A DNA stretch of 64,000 nucleotides from Vulcanococcus limneticus LL (GCF_002252705.1 NZ_NQLA01000001.1:162417-226416); one strand, 5' to 3'; numbered from the stretch's first letter, positions 34,820 through 44,410 are shown. A program made the numbers and translations. The notes: generated by a model from the letters alone, not told the origin.

Positions 34820-36068
34820 GCCCGGTGGCCAGCACCTGGCCCTTCAGCTGCCGATCGCCCAGGGGCTGGTTGGCGGCCAGGGGCGCCTCCGGATCGCTGG
34901 AGGCCTGCCAGGGCTGTTGGGGATCAAACAGGATCCAGGCGGAGCCGCCCGTCGCGAGCCGCGGTTCCTCCAGGGCCAGGAAGCGGGCCGGCCCCCAGCA
35001 GAGGGCCTCCCAGAGTCGCTCCGGGCTCCAGCCGCGGCCCAGCACCAGCTCCTGCCAGAGGGCGGGCAGCACGAAGCGGTGGCCCGCCACCCCGGGCTTG
35101 CGCTGATCCAGGGGCAACAGCTGCTCCTCTGGATCCAGCGGCGCGTGGTGCACCGCCACGGCGCTCAGCACCCCGCCCGCCAGGGCGTCGATCAGGGCCG
35201 CGCGGTCGGCGGGGGCGCCCAGGGGAGGCTCGACCCGCCAGCCCTCGGCGATTGGATCGAGGCTGCCGCTGTCGGCCAGCAGGTGCCACCAGCTGACGCT
35301 GGCGGCGGGGCGCCCCGCCGCGGGCAGCGCCGCCAGCAGGTCCACGGCCGCGGCGGTGGAGAGGTTCATCAGCCGCAGCTGGCGCTGGGGGTGCTGGGCG
35401 GCCAGGGCCAGCAGGCCCTGCAGGGGCAGGGTCTCGCTCAGGGGGGGATCCATCGGCCAGCCGGCCCGCAGGGCCTCAACCCCCTCGCGCACCAGGCCCT
35501 GCTGGCTGAGGGCGCGATCCCGCGGCGCCAGCAGCACCGGGGCACCCTCCATTTCCCCCAGGGCCAGGCTGCGCTCCAGCAGGGCCAGCGGCGGCAGCTG
35601 GGGGCCCTCCGCCAGCCCCACGGCCCCCGCGGCCAGCTGCTCGGCCTGGGGGGCCAGCTCCTGGCCGTCCCCGCCCACCGACAGGCTGCCCCAGAGCCGC
35701 AGAGCCAAGCCGGAGTCGGCTGGGGCCGCCAGCTGCAGGGCCTCGGGGGCATCGCGCCAGCGCCGGGCCTGGGGCAGCAGGGCCACCCAGCCATAGCCGG
35801 CGGCCACGGCCGAACGGGCCAGGGAGTCGAGGGTCTCGGCGCGACCCGTGTGGGGATCCTCCAGAACTGAATGGGGATCGACCAACGGCGGGGCCAGCCA
35901 CCAGCCACTGGCCTCCAGGGGCCTCAGGCCCAGGTCCGCGGCACGGGCGCGGGCCGCCTCCCCCTCCGCAGCCAGCCGCCCATGCTCCAGCAGCACATCG
36001 GTCCTGCGGGGCGGCAGGCCCGGCCCCTCCAGCAGCTGGACCTGGCTCAACAGGCGCGGGGAGGCCAT
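34788..36068 (-). CDS. catalytically degenerate dihydroorotase-like protein (PyrC')
   Basis: A 426-residue protein of the amidohydrolase/type I dihydroorotase family. The metal-binding DxHxH is reduced to VDPHSVLEDP (second His is Val). The strand normally HixHvS is LMNLS, and the terminal D-HAP motif reads HHAPL. With these ligands gone it is unlikely to be an active dihydroorotase. Non-catalytic PyrC'-type paralogues are known to stabilise aspartate transcarbamoylase in some bacteria; whether this one does so is inference. It lies 19 bp downstream of the histidine phosphatase gene on the same strand. Confidence 0.8.
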   Translation of the reverse strand: MASPRLLSQVQLLEGPGLPPRRTDVLLEHGRLAAEGEAARARAADLGLRPLEASGWWLAPPLVDPHSVLEDPHTGRAETLDSLARSAVAAGYGWVALLPQARRWRDAPEALQLAAPADSGLALRLWGSLSVGGDGQELAPQAEQLAAGAVGLAEGPQLPPLALLERSLALGEMEGAPVLLAPRDRALSQQGLVREGVEALRAGWPMDPPLSETLPLQGLLALAAQHPQRQLRLMNLSTAAAVDLLAALPAAGRPAASVSWWHLLADSGSLDPIAEGWRVEPPLGAPADRAALIDALAGGVLSAVAVHHAPLDPEEQLLPLDQRKPGVAGHRFVLPALWQELVLGRGWSPERLWEALCWGPARFLALEEPRLATGGSAWILFDPQQPWQASSDPEAPLAANQPLGDRQLKGQVLATGLRASLWRGPT

Positions 36069-36087
36069 CGGCGGATCGGGTGGGGGC

Positions 36088-37440
36088 TCAGAGGGCGCCG
36101 GCGGCGGTGCGGTCCAGCACCCCGCCGAGGTGGGCGGTCTGGTTGAGGCACACCACCACCGGCGGCTGATCCGGGCCGTGGGGGTAGTCGATCACGGTGA
36201 CGCCGCCGTTGCCCTGCTTCACGGCCCAGATGTCGGCGGGGCTGAGGCCCAGCAGGGCGCAGAGGATGGTCTTGTTCACGGCGTCGTGGGCCACCACCAG
36301 GGCGGTCTCGTCGGGATGGAGGCTGGCGGCGATCCGGTTCCAGCCCTCCAGCGAGCGGTCCCACACGTCGTGGATGGTCTCGCCCTCGGGCATCTGCACG
36401 GTCTCGGGGGCCCGTTTCCAGTCGGCCAGCAGCTCGGGCCAGCCGGCGGCGATCTCCTCCTCCAGCTGCCCCTCCCAGGCGCCATGGCCGATCTCCACCA
36501 GGTGGGGCACGCTGGTGAGGGGCACGCCGGGGTGGTGCTTGAGGATTCCCTCCGCGGTCTGGCGCGGGCGGGCCATGGAGCTGGTGTAGGCCCGGTGCAC
36601 GGTCACGCCCTTGAGGAAATCGCCGGCCGCCGCCGCCTGGGCCCGGCCGTTGTCGTTGAGGGGGATGTCGATCTGGCCCTGGAAGCGGCCCTGGCGGTTC
36701 CAGTCGGTCTCGCCGTGGCGCACCAGCAGCAGCCGCGGCCCAGGGCCCTTGGCGGGCAGCTTGGAGCCGCACAGTTCGGGGTGCAGGTGGCTGGTGCCGT
36801 TCAGTGACTCGATCTGCACCGTCACGGCGCCGCCCTCGGCCGGGCTGAGATTGAGCACCGAGAGGGAGGCGTTGTCGATGCGCAGGCGGCGGAAGCCGTT
36901 GGCGGGCAGGCCCAGCAGGCTGAGCAGCAGGCAGCGCAGGATCGCGTTGTGGCCCACCACCAGCACGGTCTGGGCTTCGGGGGCGCTGGGATCGTGGGCG
37001 CCCAGCAGTTTCGCTGCGAAGCGGCCTGCCTGCTCCATCAGCTCCGGGATCGGCGCGTAGCGCGTGCCATCCGGGCGCTGCAGGGTGATCTGCTCCGGAT
37101 GGTGGTACCAGAGCCGGTGCTCGTGGGGGAAGCGCTCGCGCACCTCGGTGCCCAGCAAACCGCTCCAGGGCGCCAGGTCCACCTCCAGTAGGTCGTCGTC
37201 GACCGCGGCCACCAAGCCGGCGCCGTGGGCCTCCAGCAGGGCCCGCGCGGTGTCGTGGGCGCGGCTGAGGGGCGAGGTGTAGGCGGCGTCGATCGGCAGG
37301 TCCCGCAGGGCCTCACCGGTGGCGCGGGCCTGGGCGAAACCTTCCTCGGTGAGGGAGGAGAGGTCGTCGCGGCCCTGGATGCGGTGCTCCACGTTGAAGC
37401 TGCTCAGGCCATGGCGAACCAGCAGGATCCGGAGGGACAC
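36088..37440 (-). CDS. tandem histidine phosphatase (phosphoglycerate-mutase-like, two domains)
   Basis: A 450-residue protein with two complete histidine-phosphatase domains. Domain 1 opens with LLVRHGLSSFN and has VLVVGHNAILRCLL; domain 2 (from about residue 236) opens with LLLVRHGETDWN and has ALVVAHDAVNKTILC. The catalytic RHG and distal His are present in both. The architecture matches cyanobacterial proteins related to plant 2-carboxy-D-arabinitol-1-phosphate phosphatase, which removes a Rubisco inhibitor; that assignment is inference and general sugar-phosphate phosphatase is the safe reading. Start GTG 37440. It is divergent from the CPBP protease gene. Confidence 0.85.
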   Translation of the reverse strand: MSLRILLVRHGLSSFNVEHRIQGRDDLSSLTEEGFAQARATGEALRDLPIDAAYTSPLSRAHDTARALLEAHGAGLVAAVDDDLLEVDLAPWSGLLGTEVRERFPHEHRLWYHHPEQITLQRPDGTRYAPIPELMEQAGRFAAKLLGAHDPSAPEAQTVLVVGHNAILRCLLLSLLGLPANGFRRLRIDNASLSVLNLSPAEGGAVTVQIESLNGTSHLHPELCGSKLPAKGPGPRLLLVRHGETDWNRQGRFQGQIDIPLNDNGRAQAAAAGDFLKGVTVHRAYTSSMARPRQTAEGILKHHPGVPLTSVPHLVEIGHGAWEGQLEEEIAAGWPELLADWKRAPETVQMPEGETIHDVWDRSLEGWNRIAASLHPDETALVVAHDAVNKTILCALLGLSPADIWAVKQGNGGVTVIDYPHGPDQPPVVVCLNQTAHLGGVLDRTAAGAL

Positions 37441-37581
37441 GGGCGCAGCGCTTCCACAGACCTGGATCGTATTGGAGCAGTCCGGGCCGACCGAACCGCC
37501 GCCGCCCCTTGCCGGGCGGAGTCCTGGCCCCCAGCGGCGCCGCACCGGCGGAGAGAATTGATCCACAACGGAGCAGGATGG

Positions 37582-39144
37582 GTGGGCGCAGGCGGCGGAC
37601 CGGAGGGTGGAGCCCGGGCCAAGGGCGGGGCGGTTCCGGGCGGACCTGTCCGGGGTGGAGCTGAGCGGCGCGGCACGGATCATCGCGGTACCGCTCATCC
37701 CGGAACCGCTGCGCGCGGCCCGGCCACCGCTGGCTGGAAGGGGCTGCTGGCGCTGCTCTGTCTTGCCATCAGCCTGATGCTGTGGCTCAACGGCCTGCTC
37801 GCCAGCCTGGATCGCCCCTCCGTCGGCGATGACCTCACCCGCCGCCAGCTGGAGCTGGCGGTGCTGGCAGCACCGGAGTTGCCCCAACCCCTGGGCGAAG
37901 CCCTGGCCGGCAGCGACCCCGAGGTCTCGCTGCAGGAGCACCTCCTCCAGGAGATCGAGCGCCGCCAGGAGGCGGGCCAGCCCGCCGCGGCCGACCTGCT
38001 GCTGGAGCGGGCCCTGCTACTGCGCCGCCAGCAGGACCGCCGCCAGGGGGATGCCCTGCTGGAGCAGGTGGGTGCCCGCCCGGAGGACGACTCCCATAGC
38101 AGCGCCGCGGAGCGCCAGCTGGCCCGTGATCTGCTGGCCGCCACACCCAAGGGGCAGGCCGTCGCCCGCCCCCATCTCCACCCCTCCGAGGCCAGGGCCA
38201 GGGCTGCGGCCCTGGGCCGCGGGCCGCTGCTGGAGCAGCTCAGCTGCGAGGCCCTGGCGGGCAGCCCCGAGCCCTGTGGCGCCGCGCCTGCCGCCCGTCG
38301 GGCCGCGCGCCAGCTGCTGGTTGTGAATCTGCTGCCGGCCCTCATCCTGGTGCTGGGCCTGGGTCTCCTGGTGCGTCAGCTGTGGCTGCGCTGGCGCCAG
38401 GGTCCCCTGCCCGTGGCGCCCCTGCAGGGCCCGCTGCTGAGCGGGGTGGATGTGGTGCTGCTGGTGGCCGGTGGCTTTGTGGTGGTGGGCGAGCTGCTGA
38501 CGCCGGTGCTGCTGACGCCTCTGGTGCAACGGGGGCTCGTGCTGCTGGGTCTGGGCGGCCCCCTGCGGGACGGCGTCTCGGTGGTGGCCCTCTACCTGGG
38601 GCTGATGGTCGGCCCGCTTGTGATCCTCACCCTGATGCTGCGGGGCCTGGGCACCGCCCCGTCGGGGGGCTGGCTGCAGTTCCGCTGGTTGCCCCTGACC
38701 GTCACGGTCCGCCGTGCGTTTGTGGGTTTCCTGATGGTGTTGCCCCTGGTGAGCGTGGTGGGCTGGCTGCAGGCCCAGCTCTGGAGTGACGCCGGCGGCA
38801 GCAACCCGCTACTGGAACTGGTGCTCAAGAGCCAGAACCTGCCGGCCCTGGCCTGCTTCGCCTTCACGGCGATCCTGCTGGCGCCCCTGTTTGAGGAGAC
38901 GATCTTCCGGGGCGTGCTGCTGCCAGTGGCGGCCCGGGAACTCGGGGGGCGCTGGGGCGTGGTGGTGAGTGCGGCCGTGTTTGCCGTGGCCCATCTCAGT
39001 CTCGGTGAACTGCCTGCCCTGTTCGTGCTCGGGCTGGGGTTGGGCTGGCTGCGGCTGAGCAGCGGCCGCCTGGGGGCCTCGGTGCTGATGCACGCGCTCT
39101 GGAACGCCATGACCTTCAGCAACCTCGTCCTGCTGGGCAGCTGA
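37582..39144 (+). CDS. CPBP (CAAX/Abi) family intramembrane metalloprotease
   Basis: A protein of about 520 residues. An N-terminal helix (LLALLCLAISLMLWLNGLL) is followed by a ~170-residue soluble helical domain rich in Gln/Glu/Leu, then about seven membrane helices. The protease motifs are EETIFRGVLLP (EExxxR), FAVAHLSLGELP (FxxxH) and HALWNAMTF. The long periplasmic or stromal helical domain is unusual for the family. Start uncertain: GTG 37582 or TTG 37558, after a Gly/Arg-rich leader of doubtful coding value. It is the first of four same-strand genes leading to ftsI and tal. Confidence 0.85.
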   Translation: MGAGGGPEGGARAKGGAVPGGPVRGGAERRGTDHRGTAHPGTAARGPATAGWKGLLALLCLAISLMLWLNGLLASLDRPSVGDDLTRRQLELAVLAAPELPQPLGEALAGSDPEVSLQEHLLQEIERRQEAGQPAAADLLLERALLLRRQQDRRQGDALLEQVGARPEDDSHSSAAERQLARDLLAATPKGQAVARPHLHPSEARARAAALGRGPLLEQLSCEALAGSPEPCGAAPAARRAARQLLVVNLLPALILVLGLGLLVRQLWLRWRQGPLPVAPLQGPLLSGVDVVLLVAGGFVVVGELLTPVLLTPLVQRGLVLLGLGGPLRDGVSVVALYLGLMVGPLVILTLMLRGLGTAPSGGWLQFRWLPLTVTVRRAFVGFLMVLPLVSVVGWLQAQLWSDAGGSNPLLELVLKSQNLPALACFAFTAILLAPLFEETIFRGVLLPVAARELGGRWGVVVSAAVFAVAHLSLGELPALFVLGLGLGWLRLSSGRLGASVLMHALWNAMTFSNLVLLGS

Positions 39145-39186
39145 TGAACCGGCCGGCTCCGGCTGCCTTGCTGGGGTGCCCGGCCC

Positions 39187-39666
39187 GTGGTTCACTTGCG
39201 CAGTTATCCCCCCGGCACCGTGGTCGCCGTCCCCGTTTCCTCGCCCAGCCGGGCCAACCGGGCGCCGCGCCAGCGCTCCTTCGCCCTGATCCAGGGGTCG
39301 CTCTCCGCCCGCAAGGTGGAGCGACAGGCTCCCTGGCTGGCCAGCCTGCACCGGGTTGCCGATGGTGCCCTCAGCGGCCTGGGCCTGGCGGTGCTGGGTC
39401 TCAGCGCGCTCACTCTGCATTGGCAGGGCCAGTGGACTCAGGCCTACCAGCGCCTCGAGACGTCCCAGGTGCTGGAGCACCGCCTGCAGGAGTCGGCCGC
39501 GATCCTGGAGCAGCATCACCTGGGTGTGGCCCGCAAGCCGGGCCGGCTGGTGCCCACCAGCGCCGAGAAGCTCGTCTACCTGCCGGCTCCAGTGCCCCAT
39601 CGCCCAGCCGCGATGGGGTCCCTGCTGGCCGGAGTGAGCCCCCGCCAGATCCTGGCGGGCTATTGA
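39187..39666 (+). CDS. FtsL-like divisome protein
   Basis: A 159-residue bitopic protein: a basic cytoplasmic N-terminus, one membrane helix (GALSGLGLAVLGLSALTLHW), then a coiled-coil-like segment (QWTQAYQRLETSQVLEHRLQ) and a Pro-rich tail. Topology and position directly before ftsI (1-bp gap) match FtsL in the division cluster. Sequence similarity across FtsL is low, so the call rests on topology and context. Start GTG 39187. Confidence 0.62.
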   Translation: MVHLRSYPPGTVVAVPVSSPSRANRAPRQRSFALIQGSLSARKVERQAPWLASLHRVADGALSGLGLAVLGLSALTLHWQGQWTQAYQRLETSQVLEHRLQESAAILEQHHLGVARKPGRLVPTSAEKLVYLPAPVPHRPAAMGSLLAGVSPRQILAGY

Positions 39667-39667
39667 G

Positions 39668-41503
39668 GTGGTGAGCGGCGGCCAGCGCCAGCGGCCCGCC
39701 GGCCATGCCGTGCGGCCTCGTCCTGTCCGGATTGTCGACTTCCAGCCGGTCCCGGCCGGCCGCCTGGTCGCCGTCTACGCGATCCTCTGCGCCGGCCTGG
39801 TGGGCCTGGCTGCCCGGTTGGCGTGGGTGCAGGTGGTCCAGGGCGACCAGCTGCTCAACCGGGCCCGGGCGATCCAGACCCAGACGATCCAGCCCCTGGG
39901 CAAGCGCCGCACGATCGTCGACCGCCAGGGCCGACTGGTGGCCCTCGACGAGGAGCGCTTCACCCTCTGGGCGCACCCCCGCTACTTCGCCTTCCCCGGC
40001 GACGACCCCGGCACCGTGCGCCCCAGCCTGGATGTGGCCCGCAAGCTCTCGGGGGTATTGGCGGTGCCGATGGCGGACCTGATGCGCAGCCTTGGCGACC
40101 GCAAATCCGGCGTGAAGCTGGCCTCCGAACTGGACCCCGAGACCGCGCACCGCGTGCGCAGGCTCGCCATCAGCGGCCTGGATCTCGAGCCCTATCCCCA
40201 GCGCCTCTATCCCCAGGGCGGGCTGTTCGCCAACGTGGTGGGCTTCCTCAACCTGGAGCGGGTGCCCCAGGCGGGCCTGGAGCAGAGCCGCGACGGCGAC
40301 CTCAAGCGCCATGAGGCCCAGCTGCTGTTGCGCCGCGGCGCCGATGGCACCCCCCTGCCCGACGGCCTCCGCCCCGGTGTGATCTACGGCGACGACCTGC
40401 GCCTGCAGCTCACCCTCGATGCCCGCCTGCAGCAGGTGGCCCAGCAGGCCCTGACCAAGCAGGTGAAGCAGTGGAAGGCCAAGCGGGGCGTGGCCCTGGT
40501 GATGGACGTGCGCAATGGCGAGATGGTGGCCCTGGCCTCCACGCCCACCTACGACCCCAACCAGTTCTGGAAGTATTCCCCTGGCCTGTTCCGCGAGTGG
40601 AGTGTCCAGGACCTCTATGAGCCCGGCTCCACCTTCAAACCGATCAACCTGGCCATCGCCCTGCAGGAGGGCGCCATCGATCCGGCCGGCAAGGTGAACG
40701 ACACGGGCCAGCTCACGATCGGCGGCTGGCCGATCTTCAACCACGACCGCCGCGGCAACGGCCTGATCGACTTCCCCACGGTGCTGCAGGTGTCCAGCAA
40801 CGTGGGCATGGTGCAGGCCATGCGCAACGTCAAGCCAGCCGCCTACTGGCAGTGGCTGCGCCGGCTCGGCATCGATGAGGTGCCCGACACCGACCTGCCC
40901 GGCGCCGTAGCCGGTGAGCTCAAGACCCGCGAGCAGTTCGTGACCCAGCCGATCGAGCCCGCCACCGCGGCCTTCGGCCAGGGCTTCTCGCTCACGCCCC
41001 TGAAACTGCTGCAGCTGCACGCCATGCTCGCCAACGGTGGCCGGCTGGTGAGCCCCCACATCACCCGCGGCCTGCGCTCCGGCGACGATCTGGCGCCGCC
41101 ACCGCCTGCCTCCGGCGTGCAGCTGATCCGGCCGGAGATCGCCCAGACCGTTCTGAACTGGATGGAGACGGTGGTGCAGACCGGCAGCGGCAAGGGCACC
41201 AAGATCCCCGGCTACCGCATCGGCGGCAAGACCGGCACCGCCCAGAAGGCGCTCAACGGCATCTACATCCCTGGGGCGCGGATCTGCAGCTTCGTGGCCA
41301 ACCTGCCGGTGGACGATCCCCGCTTCGTGGTGCTGGTGGTGGTCGACGAACCCCAGGGCGGCAACGCCTATGGCTCCACTGTGGCCCTGCCGGTGGCGCG
41401 CCAGATCATCGAGGCCCTGCTCGTGCTCGAGAAGATCCCTCCCAGTCCCCAGAGCGATCACCGCACCAAGACAAGCGGTTCTGCCCCTGGCCGCCCTGGC
41501 TAG
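39668..41503 (+). CDS. ftsI: septal penicillin-binding protein (FtsI/PBP3-type transpeptidase)
   Basis: Crosslinks septal peptidoglycan. The 611-residue protein has an N-terminal membrane helix ([19 protein letters not shown]), a PBP dimerisation domain ([15 protein letters not shown]), and the transpeptidase domain with Ser321 in GSTFKP, the SSN motif in [10 protein letters not shown] and KTGT at Lys521. Start GTG 39668 follows the FtsL-like stop by one base, so they are coupled. The C-terminal ~20 residues are Pro/Ser/Lys-rich. The next gene is tal. Confidence 0.94.
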   Translation: MVSGGQRQRPAGHAVRPRPVRIVDFQPVPAGRLVAVYAILCAGLVGLAARLAWVQVVQGDQLLNRARAIQTQTIQPLGKRRTIVDRQGRLVALDEERFTLWAHPRYFAFPGDDPGTVRPSLDVARKLSGVLAVPMADLMRSLGDRKSGVKLASELDPETAHRVRRLAISGLDLEPYPQRLYPQGGLFANVVGFLNLERVPQAGLEQSRDGDLKRHEAQLLLRRGADGTPLPDGLRPGVIYGDDLRLQLTLDARLQQVAQQALTKQVKQWKAKRGVALVMDVRNGEMVALASTPTYDPNQFWKYSPGLFREWSVQDLYEPGSTFKPINLAIALQEGAIDPAGKVNDTGQLTIGGWPIFNHDRRGNGLIDFPTVLQVSSNVGMVQAMRNVKPAAYWQWLRRLGIDEVPDTDLPGAVAGELKTREQFVTQPIEPATAAFGQGFSLTPLKLLQLHAMLANGGRLVSPHITRGLRSGDDLAPPPPASGVQLIRPEIAQTVLNWMETVVQTGSGKGTKIPGYRIGGKTGTAQKALNGIYIPGARICSFVANLPVDDPRFVVLVVVDEPQGGNAYGSTVALPVARQIIEALLVLEKIPPSPQSDHRTKTSGSAPGRPG

Positions 41504-41528
41504 TTTGAGGCCATCCGCCGGCTCCGCC

Positions 41529-42701
41529 GTGGCCAACCTGCTCGACCAACTCGCCGCCATGACCGTGGTGGTCGCCGACACCGGCGACATCGACGCGATC
41601 CGGCAGTTCACGCCGCGGGATGCCACCACCAACCCTTCGCTGATCCTGGCGGCGGCCCAGATCCCCTCCTATCAGCCCCTGATCGACGAGGCCCTCAAGG
41701 GCGCCCGCGCCGTGATCGGCCTCGAGGCTCCGGCCGAGCAGGTGGTGCTCGAGGCTCTCGATGAGATCTCGGTGATCTTCGGCACCGAGATCCTCAAGAT
41801 CGTGCCGGGCCGGGTGTCCACCGAGGTGGATGCGCGCCTCAGCTACGACACCGAGGCCACGATCGCCAAGGCCCGCAAGCTGATCGGCCTCTATGCCGAT
41901 CGTGGGGTGGGTCGCGATCGGGTGCTGATCAAGATCGCCTCCACCTGGGAGGGGATCCGCGCCGCCGAGCAGCTGGAGCGGGAGGGGATCCACTGCAACC
42001 TCACGCTTCTGTTCGGTTTTGCCCAGGCCGTGGCCTGTGCCGAGGCGGGTGTCACCCTGATCTCCCCCTTCGTGGGGCGCATCCTGGATTGGTACAAGAA
42101 GAGCACCGGCCGTGCCAGCTATCCCGGGCCTGAGGATCCGGGCGTGGTGTCGGTGAGCCAGATCTTCAACTACTACAAGACCTACGGCTACAAGACGGAG
42201 GTGATGGGGGCCAGCTTCCGCAACGTTGAGGAGATCATCGAGCTGGCGGGCTGCGATCTGCTCACCATCGCACCGGCCCTGATGGACCAGCTTCGCAGCA
42301 CTGAAGGAGAGCTGGTACGCAAGCTCAATTCCTTCGATCCGGCTCCCACGGAGGCGCAGCTGCAATTGGACGCGGCCAGCTTTGCGGCGATGCTGGCGGC
42401 CGATCCGATGGCCAGCGAGAAGCTGGATGAGGGCATCCGCGGCTTCAGCAAGGCGATCGAGACCCTGGAGGCCCAGCTGGCCCACCGGCTCGCGGAGCTG
42501 GAGGGGGCCGCAGCCTTCCAGCACGCGGCCCAGGAGATCTTCCTGCTCAACGACCTCGACGGCGACGGCTGCATCACCCGCGAGGAGTGGCTCGGCAGCG
42601 ATGCCGTGTTCGATGCCCTTGACACCGACCACGACGGCCGCCTGCTGCCGGCGGACGTGCGAGGCGGTCTGGGCGTGCCGCTGGCCCTGCAGGGCGTCTG
42701 A
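41529..42701 (+). CDS. tal: transaldolase with C-terminal pair of EF hands
   Basis: Transfers dihydroxyacetone units between sugar phosphates in the oxidative pentose phosphate pathway. The protein has 390 residues. The TalB-type core begins [20 protein letters not shown]; the Schiff-base Lys is in [13 protein letters not shown], and TTNPSL and [11 protein letters not shown] are conserved. After a coiled helix two EF-hand loops follow: [12 protein letters not shown] (342-353) and [12 protein letters not shown] (365-376), each with Asp at positions 1, 3 and 5. Such fusions are known in cyanobacteria; calcium control is not established. Start GTG 41529. Confidence 0.95.
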   Translation: MANLLDQLAAMTVVVADTGDIDAIRQFTPRDATTNPSLILAAAQIPSYQPLIDEALKGARAVIGLEAPAEQVVLEALDEISVIFGTEILKIVPGRVSTEVDARLSYDTEATIAKARKLIGLYADRGVGRDRVLIKIASTWEGIRAAEQLEREGIHCNLTLLFGFAQAVACAEAGVTLISPFVGRILDWYKKSTGRASYPGPEDPGVVSVSQIFNYYKTYGYKTEVMGASFRNVEEIIELAGCDLLTIAPALMDQLRSTEGELVRKLNSFDPAPTEAQLQLDAASFAAMLAADPMASEKLDEGIRGFSKAIETLEAQLAHRLAELEGAAAFQHAAQEIFLLNDLDGDGCITREEWLGSDAVFDALDTDHDGRLLPADVRGGLGVPLALQGV

Positions 42702-42709
42702 GGTCTGGG

Positions 42710-42733
42710 CCAGGCCTCTGACCATTGGCCTGG
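42710..42733 (+). terminator. candidate terminator hairpin after tal
   Basis: CCAGGCC/GGCCTGG, a 7-bp stem with a 10-base loop, lies 8 bases after the tal stop. No T-run follows (GCTTAACC), so it may be a weak or Rho-independent-like end. Confidence 0.4.
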
Positions 42734-42784
42734 GCTTAACCCGGCTGTTGCACACTGGGCCTATCTGATGGACCGTGTGAACCG

Positions 42785-43165
42785 TTGAACGCCCTCGATA
42801 CCATGCGAGCCCTGGCCAGCCAGGGCGAAGTGCTCAGCTTTGCCCCGGGCGACCTGATCTTTCGCTCCGGCGAGACGGGCGACTGCATGTTCGGGGTGCT
42901 GGAGGGCACCGTGGAGCTGAACTGGAACGATGGCCTGGGCCACGAGCAGATCCAGGCCGGCGATGTGTTCGGGGCCGGGGCTCTGGTGACCCCTGAGCAT
43001 CGTCGCTACGGCAATGCCCGCGCCCTCACGCCCTGCAAGGTGCTGGTGATGAACCGCGAGAAGTTCCTGTTCGCCGTGCAGGAGTCGCCGATGTTCGCGA
43101 TCGAGCTGCTGGGCGCCATCGATCAGCGCCTGCGCAAGCTCAAGGACTGCACGCGCATGGTGTGA
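42785..43165 (+). CDS. stand-alone cyclic-nucleotide-binding (CRP/FNR-type) domain protein
   Basis: A 126-residue protein that is almost entirely one cyclic-nucleotide-binding beta-roll: LSFAPGDLIFRSGETGDCMFGVLEGTV and the phosphate-cassette-like GDVFGAGALVTPEHRRYGNARALT. The usual Arg-Ala of the cassette appears as YGNARA. No C-terminal helix-turn-helix follows, so it is not a complete CRP regulator; ligand and partner are unknown. Start is uncertain: TTG 42785 is the only in-frame start before the domain. Confidence 0.78.
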   Translation: MNALDTMRALASQGEVLSFAPGDLIFRSGETGDCMFGVLEGTVELNWNDGLGHEQIQAGDVFGAGALVTPEHRRYGNARALTPCKVLVMNREKFLFAVQESPMFAIELLGAIDQRLRKLKDCTRMV

Positions 43166-43177
43166 GGGGCGCCCCCC

Positions 43178-44335
43178 TCAGCCCCGCTGGAACAGCAGCC
43201 GCTTGATCACCCGCTGGGCGATGTCGCCGTAGCCCATCTCGCCCGAGAGGATCTGGGCGATGCGTTGGGGCGCCGTGGGCCGCTTGATCCCGAGCTGGTA
43301 GCCCACCTTCGGCACCCGATAGAAGACCTGGGCGATCCGCCGCCCCCATGCCATCGAGTCGCCCCACTGCTCGCGCATGGCGGCGGTGTAGCCCGCCAGG
43401 GCCCCGCTCTCGCCGCCCAGATGCCGGTCGAGGGCCTCTGCGGCCCGCACGCCGCTGAGCAGGGCTGGCCGCAGCCCTTCGGCCAGGAAGGGATCGCACA
43501 GGGAAGCGGCGTCGCCTACTGCCACCACTCCGGGCGCGTGCAGCGCGTGGTGCCCATCCCACACCCGCAGGGGGGAGCTGAAGCGTTCGCCCGCATCGGC
43601 CGGCAGGCCCAGGCTGGGCAGCAGCCGCCCCAGGACCCCATCGGCATCGGTGGCTTCGCGGCCGATGAACGTGCCCACGCCGATGCTGTAGCCCCCCTTG
43701 CGGGGGAAGGCCCAGCAGAAGCCGTGGCGCACCAGGCCGAATTCGAAGCGGGCCGTGTCGGGCTCCGCCACCGGGGCCTCCACCTCCACCGCCACGGCGG
43801 AGGCGTAGCGGGGCCGCGGTGGACCCAGGCCCAGGGACGCGGCGAAGGGCGAGCCGGAGCCGTCGGCCACCACCAGGGCCCGGGCCGTGACCAACCCCGC
43901 AGGCGAGCCGCCCGCGGCGGCACCCCCCGGGCCGATGACCACGCGCCATAGCTCGCCATCCCGCGCGATCGACTCCACCGGCGCGCCATCGCGCAACTCG
44001 GCTCCGGCCAGGGACGCCTGCTCGGCGATGTAGCCATCGAGCACCGAGCGGCGCACGATCCAGAAGGGGGCATCCCCCGGCAGCACCGCCGTCACCGGGT
44101 CCTCCAGGCACCAGGTGAAGCGCACCTGAGCGATCACCTGGTCCACCGCCGGGGCCAGATCGAAGGGAAACCAGCGCTGCACCGACGCCGCCATGCCGCC
44201 GCCGCAGGGCTTGCGCCGCGGCAGGCGCTCCCGCTCCAGCATCAGCACCCGCCGACCCCGGACCGCCAGGTGGAAGGCGGCGGCCGATCCGGCGGCCCCG
44301 GAGCCCACCACGATCACATCGAAGTCTGCGGGCAT
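43178..44335 (-). CDS. geranylgeranyl-reductase-family FAD oxidoreductase (ChlP-like)
   Basis: FAD-dependent oxidoreductase of 385 residues. The N-terminal dinucleotide-binding motif is DVIVVGSGAAGSAAAFHLA, followed by the substrate-binding FCWAFPRKGGYSIGVG and the FAD motif GVVAVGDAASLCDPFLAEGLRPAL. The architecture matches geranylgeranyl/digeranylgeranylglycerophospholipid reductases. Cyanobacteria encode ChlP elsewhere too, so this may be a paralogue reducing another isoprenoid. It reads away from frr with a 75-bp gap. Confidence 0.88.
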   Translation of the reverse strand: MPADFDVIVVGSGAAGSAAAFHLAVRGRRVLMLERERLPRRKPCGGGMAASVQRWFPFDLAPAVDQVIAQVRFTWCLEDPVTAVLPGDAPFWIVRRSVLDGYIAEQASLAGAELRDGAPVESIARDGELWRVVIGPGGAAAGGSPAGLVTARALVVADGSGSPFAASLGLGPPRPRYASAVAVEVEAPVAEPDTARFEFGLVRHGFCWAFPRKGGYSIGVGTFIGREATDADGVLGRLLPSLGLPADAGERFSSPLRVWDGHHALHAPGVVAVGDAASLCDPFLAEGLRPALLSGVRAAEALDRHLGGESGALAGYTAAMREQWGDSMAWGRRIAQVFYRVPKVGYQLGIKRPTAPQRIAQILSGEMGYGDIAQRVIKRLLFQRG

Positions 44336-44410
44336 GGCGGCGGGGGTTGGAGGGGCCGCTCAGAGTGAGTTGCCGCTCGGGGGTGGTTGCTGATCAGGGA
44401 GAGGTGGCGA

